DNA from: Bacteroidales bacterium UBA2287
GTDB taxonomy: Bacteria > Bacteroidota > Bacteroidia > Bacteroidales > Tenuifilaceae
NCBI GenBank assembly: GCA_002345675.1
Contig: DDWL01000036.1
Span: forward strand, 1-29,840
Reading direction: 5' to 3'
DNA length: 29,840 nucleotides
The position numbers and the translations under genes were made by a program. Below the pieces are notes generated by a model, which saw nothing but the letters and a program-made list of their open reading frames with translations, had not been told where the DNA came from and did no database searches. Shown here piece after piece: positions 1-8,771 of the stretch. The stretch's first letter is position 1, and the number at the start of each line of letters is the position of its first letter.

Positions 1-40
1 TATCTGCGCAATCTGCGAGAGATATTGAGTTGTAAATAAA
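1..40. repeat. partial dispersed intergenic repeat, uninterrupted form
   Basis: Bases 1-16 (TATCTGCGCAATCTGC) and the following GAGAGATATTGAGTT match the element at 11921-11975 almost base for base, but lack the 20-base palindrome found there. The left part of the copy lies outside the window. It ends about 50 bases upstream of the first promoter box. Function unknown; such 'ctgcgtttatctgcgcaatctgc' repeats are noncoding. Confidence 0.6.
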
Positions 41-90
41 TTTCGGATTTAAGTCTGCACCTATCTTTTTTCTGCAATAATTAATTTGCC

Positions 91-98
91 TACATTTG
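91..98 (+). promoter_or_regulatory. Bacteroidota-type -7 box upstream of the fused glycosyltransferase gene
   Basis: TACATTTG matches the Bacteroidota -7 consensus TAnnTTTG and lies 16 bases before the ATG at 115. A T-rich stretch at 66-73 sits where the -33 TTTG element would be, but it is not an exact match. It would drive the first three glycosyltransferase genes. Confidence 0.5.
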
Positions 99-114
99 CA
101 CCAAATTTTTTACT

Positions 115-2076
115 ATGCCCCAGTTATCTGTTGTAATAATTGCCTTTAACGAGGAAAAACACATTGAGCAGTGCCTTATGTCGGTTGTCGACGTTGCCGA
201 TGAAATTGTAGTAGTCGACTCATTTTCGACCGATAGCACTCTTGAGATTTGCAAAAAGTATAATGCAAAAATTATTCACCAAAAGTTTCTTGGGTACAAG
301 GATCAAAAGAATTTTGCCTTAGATCATGCCACATACGATTATATACTATCTCTTGATGCCGACGAAGCCCTGTCGGAGGAGCTTAAAAATGAAATTATTA
401 AGGTTAAGAAAAATTGGGAGTTCGATGGTTATATCCTAAAAAGGCTGAATAATTACTGTGGCCGCTGGATTTATCATACAAGTTTATACCCCGAAAGAAA
501 AATTCGCCTATTCGACAGACGAAAGGGGGGCTGGGGTGGTAATAATATCCACGAAGTTATACAAATGGGAAAGGAGGCAAAAGTCAAGCTCCTTAAAGGT
601 CATCTTTTGCACTGGTTATACGACACTTACGAAGAGCATTTAAGTAAAATAAATCAGTATACAACTATTTCGGCTCAAGAGTACTTTCGAAATGGCGTAA
701 AGCCAAATATTCGTAGGCTTGTAATTAACCCTTTTTGGCGCTTTATACATTCCTATTTCATTAAAACAGGCTTTGTCGAAGGTAAAGAGGGTTTCGTTAT
801 TAGCCAAATGCTGGCTTTTAGCTGTTTTCTTAAGTACGCAAAATTGCGAAGACTTTATAAATTGAGTAAAAATAAACCTCTTGGCAAGCAGCCGCATTTT
901 GTTATCCCCACACATAATGGCTTTAATTCAAAAAGCAATAACCAGTTTCTTCGGGTTGGATTCGATGCTAAACGAGCCTTTTTCAACCATAGCGGACTTG
1001 GAAATTATAGCCGAAACTTAATTAACGCATTAACAAAGTACCAACCTAAGGTTATTTACACTCTGTTTTCGCCCAAAACCGAGAGCCGCATTATGCTTCA
1101 GCGTGAGGAGCAAATCAATATAGTGTCGCCCAAAGGATTTGGTCGCAAATTTTGGGGGTCAATTTGGCGAACCAAGTTCATGGTTAAGAATGTGAAACGT
1201 GAAAATATAGATATTTACCATGGCCTAAGCCACGAATTGCCCTATGGTATCGAAAAGTCGGGGGCAAAGACGGTTGTTACCGTTCACGATTTAATTTTTA
1301 TTCGTTTTCCACATTTCTTTAAACCTTTAGATGCAATAATTTATAAGAAAAAGTTAATACATGCATGCCGAGTTGCCGATAAAATTGTTGCCATAAGCCA
1401 TCAAACAAAAAGCGATTTAATGGAGTTCTTAAAAATCGACTCCAATAGAATCGAAGTAATATATCAAGGATGTAATGCAGTATTTTGGGAAAATTACACC
1501 CCAAGCCAAGTAGAGTTTATTCGTGCAAAATATGAACTTCCCAACAAGTACCTGCTTTATGTAGGAACAATTGAGGAACGAAAAAATTTGCTTTCGGGAA
1601 TTAAGGCTGTTCACGAAACAGGAATTGACATCCCTCTTGTTGCAGTAGGTCGAAAATCGGAGTATTTTTATAATGTTGTATTACCCTATGTGAAAGAAAA
1701 TAATGTTTGTAATGTTATTTTTTTAGAGGGAGTTGTGAACGAAGATTTACCAATTATTTACCAAAATGCCGAGTGCTTTATTTACCCATCGCTATTCGAG
1801 GGCTTTGGAATACCTCTGCTCGAAGCTCTTGTTTCGGGAATTCCTGTAATTACTAGTGCTGGTGGCTGTTTTTCCGAAGCTGCTGGCCCTGGTAGCATTT
1901 ACGTTAACCCAACAAGCCACCTCGAAATTGCCGCTGCCATTCGAAAAGTTTGCGATAATTTAGACCTAAGAAAACAAATGATTGCCCAAGGAAAGGAGTA
2001 TGCTAAGCGTTTTAGCCAAGAAGCAATTGCTGACAACTATATGAACTTGTACAAATCGCTTTTCAACAATAAATAG
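115..2076 (+). CDS. two-domain glycosyltransferase (GT2 WaaE-like fused to GT4)
   Basis: 653 residues with two catalytic domains. Residues 1-260 are a GT2 fold of the WaaE/KdtX lipopolysaccharide-core type: the N-terminal SVVIIAFNEE strand, VVVDSFSTDST, and a DADE metal-binding motif at 81-84. From about residue 279 (VGFDAKR) to the end is a GT4 GT-B enzyme with VGTIEERKN and the E-x7-E motif (E562 and E570 in FEGFGIPLLEAL) that contacts the nucleotide-sugar donor. The two domains are in one uninterrupted frame; such enzymes are usually separate genes of about 260 and 370 residues. No signal peptide; cytoplasmic or membrane-peripheral action on a lipid-linked glycan is inferred. It heads a tight unit, with the next gene 6 bases downstream. 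Sugar specificity cannot be read from the sequence. Confidence 0.88.
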   Translation: MPQLSVVIIAFNEEKHIEQCLMSVVDVADEIVVVDSFSTDSTLEICKKYNAKIIHQKFLGYKDQKNFALDHATYDYILSLDADEALSEELKNEIIKVKKNWEFDGYILKRLNNYCGRWIYHTSLYPERKIRLFDRRKGGWGGNNIHEVIQMGKEAKVKLLKGHLLHWLYDTYEEHLSKINQYTTISAQEYFRNGVKPNIRRLVINPFWRFIHSYFIKTGFVEGKEGFVISQMLAFSCFLKYAKLRRLYKLSKNKPLGKQPHFVIPTHNGFNSKSNNQFLRVGFDAKRAFFNHSGLGNYSRNLINALTKYQPKVIYTLFSPKTESRIMLQREEQINIVSPKGFGRKFWGSIWRTKFMVKNVKRENIDIYHGLSHELPYGIEKSGAKTVVTVHDLIFIRFPHFFKPLDAIIYKKKLIHACRVADKIVAISHQTKSDLMEFLKIDSNRIEVIYQGCNAVFWENYTPSQVEFIRAKYELPNKYLLYVGTIEERKNLLSGIKAVHETGIDIPLVAVGRKSEYFYNVVLPYVKENNVCNVIFLEGVVNEDLPIIYQNAECFIYPSLFEGFGIPLLEALVSGIPVITSAGGCFSEAAGPGSIYVNPTSHLEIAAAIRKVCDNLDLRKQMIAQGKEYAKRFSQEAIADNYMNLYKSLFNNK

Positions 2077-2082
2077 GTTACA

Positions 2083-2952
2083 ATGAAAGTTTGCGGATTT
2101 ACAATAGTTCGAAATGGAATAAAGTATGGCTACCCAGTTGTTGAGTCCATTAAATCGGTACTTCCCCTTTGCGACCATTTTGTAGTTGCCGTTGGCGATT
2201 CGGACGACGATACGCTTCAGCTTATTAAATCCATCGACCCCTCGAAAATAGAAGTGGTCGAAACTGTTTGGGATCAGTCGCTCCGCCAGGGCGGTAGGGT
2301 TTTAGCGGTCGAAACCAACAAGGCGTTCGACGCCATTGGCAGCGAATTCGACTGGTGCTTTTACATTCAGGCCGACGAGGTAGTTCACGAAAACGATTTT
2401 CCTGCCATTCGCGAAGCCATGTTAAAATGGATAAACAACCCCGAAGTGGAAGGCTTGCTTTTTAAGTACTACCACTTTTGGGGAACTTTCGACTATATTG
2501 GGGTAAACCGCCAGTGGTACCGCCAAGAAATTAGAATTGTTCGAAACAACAAGCGTATTCGCTCTTTCCGCGATGCGCAAGGTTTTCGAAAGGACGATAG
2601 GAAGCTCAAGGTAAAGCAAATCGACGCACATATTTACCACTACGGGTGGGTTCGCCCTCCTGCGGTAATGGTGGCAAAACAGCGAAACTTTGCATCGCTA
2701 TACTTAACCGAAGAAGGGCTTAAAAAAGAGGAGGTAGACCTTGCAAAGTTCAGCTACAACGAGGTGGATGCAGTAAAACATTTCGAAGGCACACACCCCC
2801 AGTGCATGCAAAGTTTAATCGATAAACTTTCGTGGAAAGTAGATGTAAATGAGAATGAAATAAATATGAAGTTTAAAGACAGGCTCCTTTATGCTTTTGA
2901 AAAGACTTTTGGTTACAGGCTTTTTGAATACAAGAACTTTACGAAAATTTAA
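2083..2952 (+). CDS. GT2-like glycosyltransferase
   Basis: 289 residues. The N-terminus (GFTIVRNGIKYGYPVVESIKS, then VVAVGDSDDDT) is a GT-A Rossmann start, and QADE near residue 97 stands where GT2 enzymes have the DxD metal site. It is a clear paralogue of the minus-strand gene at 7834-8736. Both share the VEGLL.KYYHFWG segment, the RSFRD.QGFRK segment and a C-terminal GYRLFEYKN signature. The gene starts 6 bases after the fused glycosyltransferase and ends 10 bases before the next gene, so co-transcription is likely. Family membership is secure; acceptor and donor are unknown. Confidence 0.82.
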   Translation: MKVCGFTIVRNGIKYGYPVVESIKSVLPLCDHFVVAVGDSDDDTLQLIKSIDPSKIEVVETVWDQSLRQGGRVLAVETNKAFDAIGSEFDWCFYIQADEVVHENDFPAIREAMLKWINNPEVEGLLFKYYHFWGTFDYIGVNRQWYRQEIRIVRNNKRIRSFRDAQGFRKDDRKLKVKQIDAHIYHYGWVRPPAVMVAKQRNFASLYLTEEGLKKEEVDLAKFSYNEVDAVKHFEGTHPQCMQSLIDKLSWKVDVNENEINMKFKDRLLYAFEKTFGYRLFEYKNFTKI

Positions 2953-2962
2953 TTAAATATAT

Positions 2963-3718
2963 ATGTTGAACCAATCATTTGGTAACGTTGGAGTTTATGT
3001 AATTCATGCTTTAAAAGGATACGAATACCAAGAAAAGAGGGTTGTGGAACTATTTCAGAAAAATGGATTGCAATTCGAATTTGTAACCGATGGAGACCCA
3101 AGTCTTTTTAACAATGAAACGATTGAAAAATACTTTGTACCCAACATTAACTCAGAATTATCTAAAGGTGTTCTTTCTTGCACATTAAACCATATTTATG
3201 CCTATGAAAGAATGGTTGCCGAGGGAGTCAGGTATGCTATGATTTTTGAGAACGATCCTTTTTTTTTAGGAAATTTTATTGGAAACCTAAAAAAATGTTT
3301 CGATGAAATGGAGTATTTGCAAAAAGGTTTTATCATATCGTTGGAAAATAGCACATTGAGATTTCCCTCGTTTTGGCAGGTTAAAAAAGGTAAGTTTTTG
3401 TACAAAGCAAAGGCCGGGAGAATGGCTGGTGCTTACATTATTGATTTAGTAGGGGCAGCAAGAATACTTAACGATTTAAAAATCAATAAATGCCACACTG
3501 TAATCGACTGGTGGCATAATAGTTTAGCTGAACGAGAAATAGTTAATATTTACTGGGCTCACCCCCCATTGGTAGAGCAGGGATCGCATAATGGACTTTT
3601 AGGTGGCACCATATCAACAAAGCCAAAATCGATAAAAAGAAGAATAAAGTGGCTGGTTCAAAAAGTATATAAATACTATGTTGTCAGACTTATAAATGAC
3701 AAAAGAGTAATTGAGTAA
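2963..3718 (+). CDS. GT25-family (LPS-type) glycosyltransferase
   Basis: 251 residues. The layout fits glycosyltransferase family 25 (LPS galactosyl/glucosyltransferases such as LgtB or Lpt6-type): YVIHALKGYEYQEKRV at the N-terminus, FVTDGD, GVLSCTLNHIYAYERM (the family's G..LSH..A motif with N for S), an acidic metal-site motif END at 96-98 (usually EDD), AGAYIIDLVGAARIL and a late HPPLVEQGS. It is a little shorter than many family members but looks complete. It closes the first three-gene unit and is followed by an AT-rich gap of 232 bases. The sugar transferred is not predictable. Confidence 0.8.
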   Translation: MLNQSFGNVGVYVIHALKGYEYQEKRVVELFQKNGLQFEFVTDGDPSLFNNETIEKYFVPNINSELSKGVLSCTLNHIYAYERMVAEGVRYAMIFENDPFFLGNFIGNLKKCFDEMEYLQKGFIISLENSTLRFPSFWQVKKGKFLYKAKAGRMAGAYIIDLVGAARILNDLKINKCHTVIDWWHNSLAEREIVNIYWAHPPLVEQGSHNGLLGGTISTKPKSIKRRIKWLVQKVYKYYVVRLINDKRVIE

Positions 3719-3771
3719 CTGTAACAAATTGCATAGCGCCCTTTACTTTTAACATTTTTTCATTAAGTTTT

Positions 3772-3855
3772 TAACAGCATAATTTTTTTTACAAATTATT
3801 GTAACGAGGGAATAACAAAAAGTACAACAAATGTGCTGTTATATAAATATTTATA
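3772..3855. promoter_or_regulatory. inverted repeat and AT palindrome upstream of the second glycosyltransferase unit
   Basis: TAACAGCA (3772-3779) and its exact reverse complement TGCTGTTA (3834-3841) are separated by 54 bases. TATAAATATTTATA (3842-3855), directly adjacent, is a perfect 14-base palindrome. They lie about 95 bases before the ATG at 3951 and could be operator sites, but in such AT-rich DNA chance is possible. Nothing else is recognisable in the 232-base gap. Confidence 0.25.
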
Positions 3856-3950
3856 ATTCGACATACTATGCGCATTTATTATTTCGTAGTTTTAAGTTGC
3901 AAATACTATTATATCTATAAATAATAACAAAATAACATAATGCCATAAAT

Positions 3951-4763
3951 ATGAGCGACGAAAGCGTAAAAACCTCATTAATAATAACAACCTACAATCG
4001 AAAAGATGCGCTTGAATTAGTTTTAATAAGCGTTCTTCATCAATCGGTTTTCCCATTTGAGGTTATAGTTGCCGACGATGGCTCAAAGGACGATACTACC
4101 GAACTTATTAAATTCTATCAAAGCAATTTTCCTGTTCCTTTACACCATTGCTGGCACGAGGATAGTGGCTTCCGTTTGTCGCACATTCGAAATAAGGCTA
4201 TTGCATTGGCGAAAGGCGACTACATAATAATGGTTGATGGGGATGTTGTGTTGCATCGCCAATTTATTCGCGATCACAAATTGCACCTTGCCCCAAATCA
4301 GTTTATACAGGGCTCTCGAGTGCTGCTCTCGCAAGAGATTAGCCAAAGCGCAATGGCACAAAAAAGGATTTCTTTTTCTCCATTATCATTGGGAATTATT
4401 AATCGCTTAAATACTGTGTCTTGCTCTTTCCTCTCACCCTTGGTGTCGAAGTTTTTTAGTCGAAAGCAAACCCATAAGGCAGTGCGAGGATGTAATATGT
4501 CGTACTGGAAATCGGATCTAATTAAAGTGAATGGGTTTAGTGAAGAGTTTGTTGGCTGGGGACGTGAGGATAGCGAGTTTGCTGTGCGAATGCTAAATAA
4601 TGGCATTAAACGCTACAACTTAAAGTTTGGCGCAGTAGTCTATCATCTTTGGCATAAGGAGAATAAAACATCGGATTTACTCGAGAAAAATGACAAGGCC
4701 TTGGCTATTGCAATTGACGCGAAAAGGAGGGTTTGCGAAGTTGGATTAACCCAATATCTATAG
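3951..4763 (+). CDS. GT2 glycosyltransferase with galactosyltransferase-like C-terminal segment
   Basis: 270 residues. The N-terminal GT2 signature is SLIITTYNRKDALELVL, with VIVADDGSKDDT around 38-49 and a DGD metal motif at 96-98. The C-terminal half carries NGFSEEFVGWGREDSEF (residues 194-210), the GWGxED acidic motif of the Glyco_transf_7C (galactosyl/N-acetylgalactosaminyltransferase) family, so this is a GT2/GT27-like chimera common in capsule and LPS loci. It also has a CWHED motif shared with the next gene. It is separated from the GT25 gene by 232 bases, suggesting its own promoter, and from the next gene by 31 bases. Confidence 0.83.
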   Translation: MSDESVKTSLIITTYNRKDALELVLISVLHQSVFPFEVIVADDGSKDDTTELIKFYQSNFPVPLHHCWHEDSGFRLSHIRNKAIALAKGDYIIMVDGDVVLHRQFIRDHKLHLAPNQFIQGSRVLLSQEISQSAMAQKRISFSPLSLGIINRLNTVSCSFLSPLVSKFFSRKQTHKAVRGCNMSYWKSDLIKVNGFSEEFVGWGREDSEFAVRMLNNGIKRYNLKFGAVVYHLWHKENKTSDLLEKNDKALAIAIDAKRRVCEVGLTQYL

Positions 4764-4794
4764 GTTTTCAGATTTCAATAAAAAATAGTTAAAA

Positions 4795-5586
4795 ATGGTT
4801 TCTCTAATAATTTCATTTTACAAAAATATCCCTGCTCTCGACCTTATACTTAAAAGTCTTGGCAGGCAAAGTTGTAAAGATTTCGAAGTAATTATTGCCG
4901 AAGATGCAGACAACAAGGAGACTAAAGTATTCCTTGACGAACAACGGCTCAAGTACTTTTTTCATATTGAGCACGTATGGCATGAAGATGTCGCCTTTAG
5001 GAAAACAAAAATAAATAATGACGCTGTAAAAGTTTCGAAGAGTGAAAAGTTAGTGTTTATAGATGGCGATTGCGTTCTTCACTCAAAATTCATTGAAACC
5101 TACAACACCTGCATTGAAGAAGGTAAGTATTTTTATGGACGTAGAGTTATGCTTGGTCCGAAAATTACTGATAAACTCTACGCGTCGCGAAACCTAAAGT
5201 ACTTTAACTTGCCTCGGTTGCTTCTTTCCGATTCTAAAGAAAAGCAGGAGGCACTATATATTCCTTTTAGAAGATCGAGAACGAATGATAGCCGAGAAAT
5301 ATGGGGCTGCAATTGGGGTGTTTTAAAAAAATACTTAGTTGGGGTTAATGGCTTCGATGAGGATTACACTAAACCCTGCTTTGGCGAGGATTTGGATGTT
5401 GGCTGGAGGTTAAAGGCGCAATTTGGACTAAAACTTACTTCGTTAAAAAACAGGGCAATTCAGTACCATCTCCATCATCCAATGAACTGGAATGATTTAA
5501 TTGAAGCACAAGGAAGAATTATTTTTGATAAAAAAAGAATGGCTGGCAATGCTGTTTGCTCAAACGGAATAAAGAAACTCCCATAA
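4795..5586 (+). CDS. GT2 glycosyltransferase, paralogue of the preceding gene
   Basis: 263 residues. SLIISFYKNIPALDLILKSL opens a GT2 domain; VIIAEDADN replaces the usual DDGS, and DGD sits at 90-92. VWHEDVAFRKTKINNDAV aligns with CWHEDSGFRLSHIRNKAI of the upstream gene. The C-terminal VNGFDEDY...CFGEDLDVGWRL corresponds to its GWGxED motif, with F for W. Both genes are similar in length and spacing, so a tandem duplication followed by divergence is likely. The 31-base gap suggests co-transcription. Substrate unknown. Confidence 0.82.
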   Translation: MVSLIISFYKNIPALDLILKSLGRQSCKDFEVIIAEDADNKETKVFLDEQRLKYFFHIEHVWHEDVAFRKTKINNDAVKVSKSEKLVFIDGDCVLHSKFIETYNTCIEEGKYFYGRRVMLGPKITDKLYASRNLKYFNLPRLLLSDSKEKQEALYIPFRRSRTNDSREIWGCNWGVLKKYLVGVNGFDEDYTKPCFGEDLDVGWRLKAQFGLKLTSLKNRAIQYHLHHPMNWNDLIEAQGRIIFDKKRMAGNAVCSNGIKKLP

Positions 5587-5655
5587 AAACCCTAGTAGAT
5601 TTTCTCTAAACAGGTTAAATAGCAGTGCGTTAAATCAATAAAAACCTAGCAATTA

Positions 5656-6612
5656 ATGAATACCTCCGTAGCGCTTTGCACATATAATGGAGAAAGGTAC
5701 ATTGAGCAACAAATTGATTCGATTTTAAATCAAACTGTAAAGGTCGATGAAATTGTAATTTGCGATGACGGCTCAACTGACAAAACAATACAAATCCTCG
5801 AAGAGTACAGTAAAATAGTACCACATATTAGAGTTTTTAAAAATGAGGTGACTTTAGGAAGTGTGAGAAATTTCGAAAAGGCTATTCTGCATTGTGTTGG
5901 TGAGTATATTTTTTTATCCGACCAAGACGATGTTTGGGTGGGCAACAAGGTTGAATCGTACTTAGTTTATTTCAAAAATAACCCTAATGTTAATGTAATC
6001 GCATCAAACGGATACGGGATTGATGAGATTAACAATAAGATTTCTTTACCATCGGTTTGGGATATTCCTGAGATGTTGGAAAGAAATAATTTAGAATATG
6101 ATTATTTTACGTTAATAACCCAATATAAAAATATAGCCACAGGAGCATCAATGTGCTTAAAAAAAAGTTTTGTAAGCGAGGTTGTACCATTCCCAGTTAT
6201 TACAGGGTATCAGCACGATGAATGGATGGCCACAATAGCCTCATATAAAGGCAGTTTTGCATATCTGAAAGAAAAATACTTTTACTACAGAATTCATTCA
6301 AGTCAGCAAGTTGGAGGCGTTTTTTTTACAAAGGGCGACGATAAATTCTTTCAGGTTGTTCAGTTGTATAAATTGGTTAACAAAAAATTTATGCTAAAAG
6401 TCTACAAGATATCATTAAGAAACTTAGCTCTTTGCTACAGTACAAACTCCAAATTGTATTGTTATAATGGCAATGAAGTATTTTTAGAAAATATGAATAG
6501 TATTAAGTTGAAGTTTTTGGCAGTAAAACGAATGATGAAGCGATATTATCCATTGGCATACTTTACTTTAACCATTACAGATAAAATTTTAAAAAAACGA
6601 CAGTTAACTTAA
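5656..6612 (+). CDS. rhamnosyltransferase-like GT2 glycosyltransferase
   Basis: 318 residues. VALCTYNGERYIEQQIDSIL, then EIVICDDGSTDKT and LSDQDDVW (DQDD at 89-92) is the signature of the rhamnosyltransferase-type GT2 subfamily acting in O-antigen or capsule assembly. A basic C-terminus with short hydrophobic stretches may sit at the inner membrane. It starts 69 bases after the preceding gene and ends 42 bases before the convergent minus-strand gene; no strong terminator hairpin is visible between them. Rhamnose as donor is only a family-level guess. Confidence 0.82.
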   Translation: MNTSVALCTYNGERYIEQQIDSILNQTVKVDEIVICDDGSTDKTIQILEEYSKIVPHIRVFKNEVTLGSVRNFEKAILHCVGEYIFLSDQDDVWVGNKVESYLVYFKNNPNVNVIASNGYGIDEINNKISLPSVWDIPEMLERNNLEYDYFTLITQYKNIATGASMCLKKSFVSEVVPFPVITGYQHDEWMATIASYKGSFAYLKEKYFYYRIHSSQQVGGVFFTKGDDKFFQVVQLYKLVNKKFMLKVYKISLRNLALCYSTNSKLYCYNGNEVFLENMNSIKLKFLAVKRMMKRYYPLAYFTLTITDKILKKRQLT

Positions 6613-6654
6613 ACTTCAATCTGTAAATTCTTCTAATTGTTGAAAATTAATACC

Positions 6655-7572
6655 TTACACTTTTTTGTAGGTCTTTTTTACCATGGGGTTAGTATAGTTA
6701 TTTATGGTTTTCTTAACATTTTTTGCTAGTAGGGTTATATACTTTATTGTAAGCGTAACGGATCTGTTGGTGAACGGATATTTTTTTATAAATAAAAAAA
6801 ACCAGTGCGAAACCCTGGCTAAGGGGAGTTTCCCTTTTATTAGTACGTCTTTAATAAACCAGTAAAGTGCAATCTGCTCAGCTTTTCTAGTCTCAGCCAA
6901 CGATAAATTAAGTTTAGTATAGGGAAGTTCATGCTTCCATTTTTCGCAAAACTTTTCGGCATAATTAGCCCATTCGAGGTTAAACGAACCCCATGAGTAA
7001 TGTATAAGTTCAATAGTATGACATACATAGTTATTGTATTTATGCGCCACATTAAAAGTGAAGTCCTGGTCGTAAAGGTGAAAGCGGTCAAATGTAATTT
7101 CGTCGAATGGATACTCCTCCCAAACTAATTTGCTGGTAAACAAGAAAACGCCATCAAGAACATCAACCAAAGTGTAATTCTCATTGCTAGGGTTTTGGCT
7201 TAAATGGCATTCGTTTGAGATGTGAAAAATGTTGACTCGGCAATATTCCATTCCTGGGTAGCCCCACGAACTAGGAAAAGATGACTTAAACATTCCCCCT
7301 GCCAATCCAATTACTCCTGTGTCTGGAGTATAGTTGCTAACTAACTCCTTACCCCAATCAGTGGTAATAAAATGCACATCCTCATGTATATAGCATAAGT
7401 ATTCAAATTTGGCTTTTTTAGAGCATAAATTATAAACCTTGCAAATACCATCCGATGCTTCGCTATTGTCGTAGGCAATTATCTCGTATTCAACACCAAT
7501 AGTTTTTTTAATATTTAATTTCAACTTTTCAAGCAGGTCTTGGCTTCTGCTGCAAATTATTACCGAAATCAT
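6655..7572 (-). CDS. GT2-like glycosyltransferase (Glyco_tranf_2_5 type)
   Basis: 305 residues on the minus strand. MISVIICSRSQDLLEKLK and IIAYDNSEASDGICKVYN followed by YLCYIHEDVHF (HED at 63-65) fit the small GT2-like family PF13712, in which an H-x-D motif replaces DxD. Further on, an acidic and aromatic segment (FDRFHLYDQDFTFNVAHKY) resembles the substrate-side loop of related enzymes. The C-terminal 90 residues are basic and moderately hydrophobic. It is convergent with the rhamnosyltransferase-like gene and lies downstream of the minus-strand gene 7834-8736, separated by 261 bases in which only weak hairpins around 7767-7812 are seen. Confidence 0.72.
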   Translation of the reverse strand: MISVIICSRSQDLLEKLKLNIKKTIGVEYEIIAYDNSEASDGICKVYNLCSKKAKFEYLCYIHEDVHFITTDWGKELVSNYTPDTGVIGLAGGMFKSSFPSSWGYPGMEYCRVNIFHISNECHLSQNPSNENYTLVDVLDGVFLFTSKLVWEEYPFDEITFDRFHLYDQDFTFNVAHKYNNYVCHTIELIHYSWGSFNLEWANYAEKFCEKWKHELPYTKLNLSLAETRKAEQIALYWFIKDVLIKGKLPLARVSHWFFLFIKKYPFTNRSVTLTIKYITLLAKNVKKTINNYTNPMVKKTYKKV

Positions 7573-7833
7573 TAGCTAATTATTAAAGTATTTCTCTTTT
7601 TAGTTGCGATTCAAAAGTAACGCTTTTACAGCTATTTTACCGATGCCGATGTCTTCAATATTTTACAATTCGATTTTACAATGTGTAGTTTAATCGAGTA
7701 AAACATTGGAAATAAATTGTTAGAATAGCGGAGGCAAGTTCCTAATATTAATGCAGAGTTGGATAACATATCCGACTCGTCGAAGGGATTGACTGAGTCG
7801 AACTCCTTTCAGTTGGTTTGTGCGGCAGCAAAG

Positions 7834-8736
7834 TTATTTTAGCAGCCTATAATTTTTATACTCAAAAAGACGATAACCCGTAAAATCTTCAATAAAGTGA
7901 AGGATTCTGTACTTGAACTTCATCTTTGATTTTGATTTATCGTAAACAAATTCCCAATCCTTTTTCAGCATTCGTTCTTTCATCAAACTTGGTTGCGATT
8001 TATCGAATACTTCAAGTTTATCGTAATTCGTGTAATTAAAATAATCATCTTTTTCTTGGTACCTCTTTTGAATCCACTCGTCGTTGTGATAGAAACTGAG
8101 AAGAGTTTCCATTTTCTTGTTCATTTGCTTTGGAGGTTTTACACTTTTATAGTGAAATACGTGAGCTTCGGACATTTTTACCCTAAGTTTCTCTCCCGTT
8201 TCGCCATTTAAATAAGCCTCGATTGAAGTATACTTTCTAAATCCTTGCGAATCTCTAAACGATCGTATTCCTTTGGCATTTCTGAATGCTCTAACCTCAT
8301 ACCGGTGAGCTTTTCTCGATGTCCAAATATGGTTGTAATCGCCCCAAAAGTGATAGTACGGCATTAGCAAACCCTCAACATTAGGGTCGCTATTGTACCT
8401 AAGTATTTCCTCCTTAATCTTAAACACTTCTTCCTCATGAATTAGCTCGTCGGCCTGAATGTGAATTGCCCAATCGCCTGTGCAAGAATCAAGTGCAATG
8501 TTCGATTGCTCAGCAAATACAACACCACCGGTTCTTTTGCTTAAATCCCAAACAGTATCAATAATCTTAATCTTGTCGGATTTTAAGTTTACTATAGCCT
8601 CCCTCGTATTATCAGTCGAATCGCCAACGGCTACTATAAATTCGTCGCAAATTGGAAGAATCGATTGAATTGCCTCAAGAAATGGATAGTCGACCTCAAT
8701 CCCATTCCTTATAAAAGAAAAACCGCTTATTTTCAT
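7834..8736 (-). CDS. GT2-like glycosyltransferase, paralogue of 2083-2952
   Basis: 300 residues. GFSFIRNGIEVDYPFLEAIQS, FIVAVGDSTDNT and a QADE motif match the + strand gene at 2083-2952 throughout, including VEGLL.PYYHFWG, RSFRDSQGFRK and the C-terminal GYRLFEYKN. This copy has an insertion of roughly ten residues after the QGFRK motif (a glycine/glutamate-rich loop). The two copies flank the cluster in opposite orientation. The exact sugar is unknown. A -7 box lies at 8772-8779. Confidence 0.82.
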   Translation of the reverse strand: MKISGFSFIRNGIEVDYPFLEAIQSILPICDEFIVAVGDSTDNTREAIVNLKSDKIKIIDTVWDLSKRTGGVVFAEQSNIALDSCTGDWAIHIQADELIHEEEVFKIKEEILRYNSDPNVEGLLMPYYHFWGDYNHIWTSRKAHRYEVRAFRNAKGIRSFRDSQGFRKYTSIEAYLNGETGEKLRVKMSEAHVFHYKSVKPPKQMNKKMETLLSFYHNDEWIQKRYQEKDDYFNYTNYDKLEVFDKSQPSLMKERMLKKDWEFVYDKSKSKMKFKYRILHFIEDFTGYRLFEYKNYRLLK

Positions 8737-8771
8737 TGCTAAATAGAATTCTGGTTAACAAAATAGTAGAG

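Noticed and set aside
7767..7812. Terminator hairpin between the two minus-strand glycosyltransferase genes
   Set aside because: Short GACTC/GAGTC and GGAT/ATCC arms exist but the stems are weak and no T-run follows on either strand.
115..8736. Complete O-antigen or capsule locus
   Set aside because: Only glycosyltransferases are visible; no Wzx, Wzy, ABC exporter, nucleotide-sugar synthesis or ligase gene is in the window.
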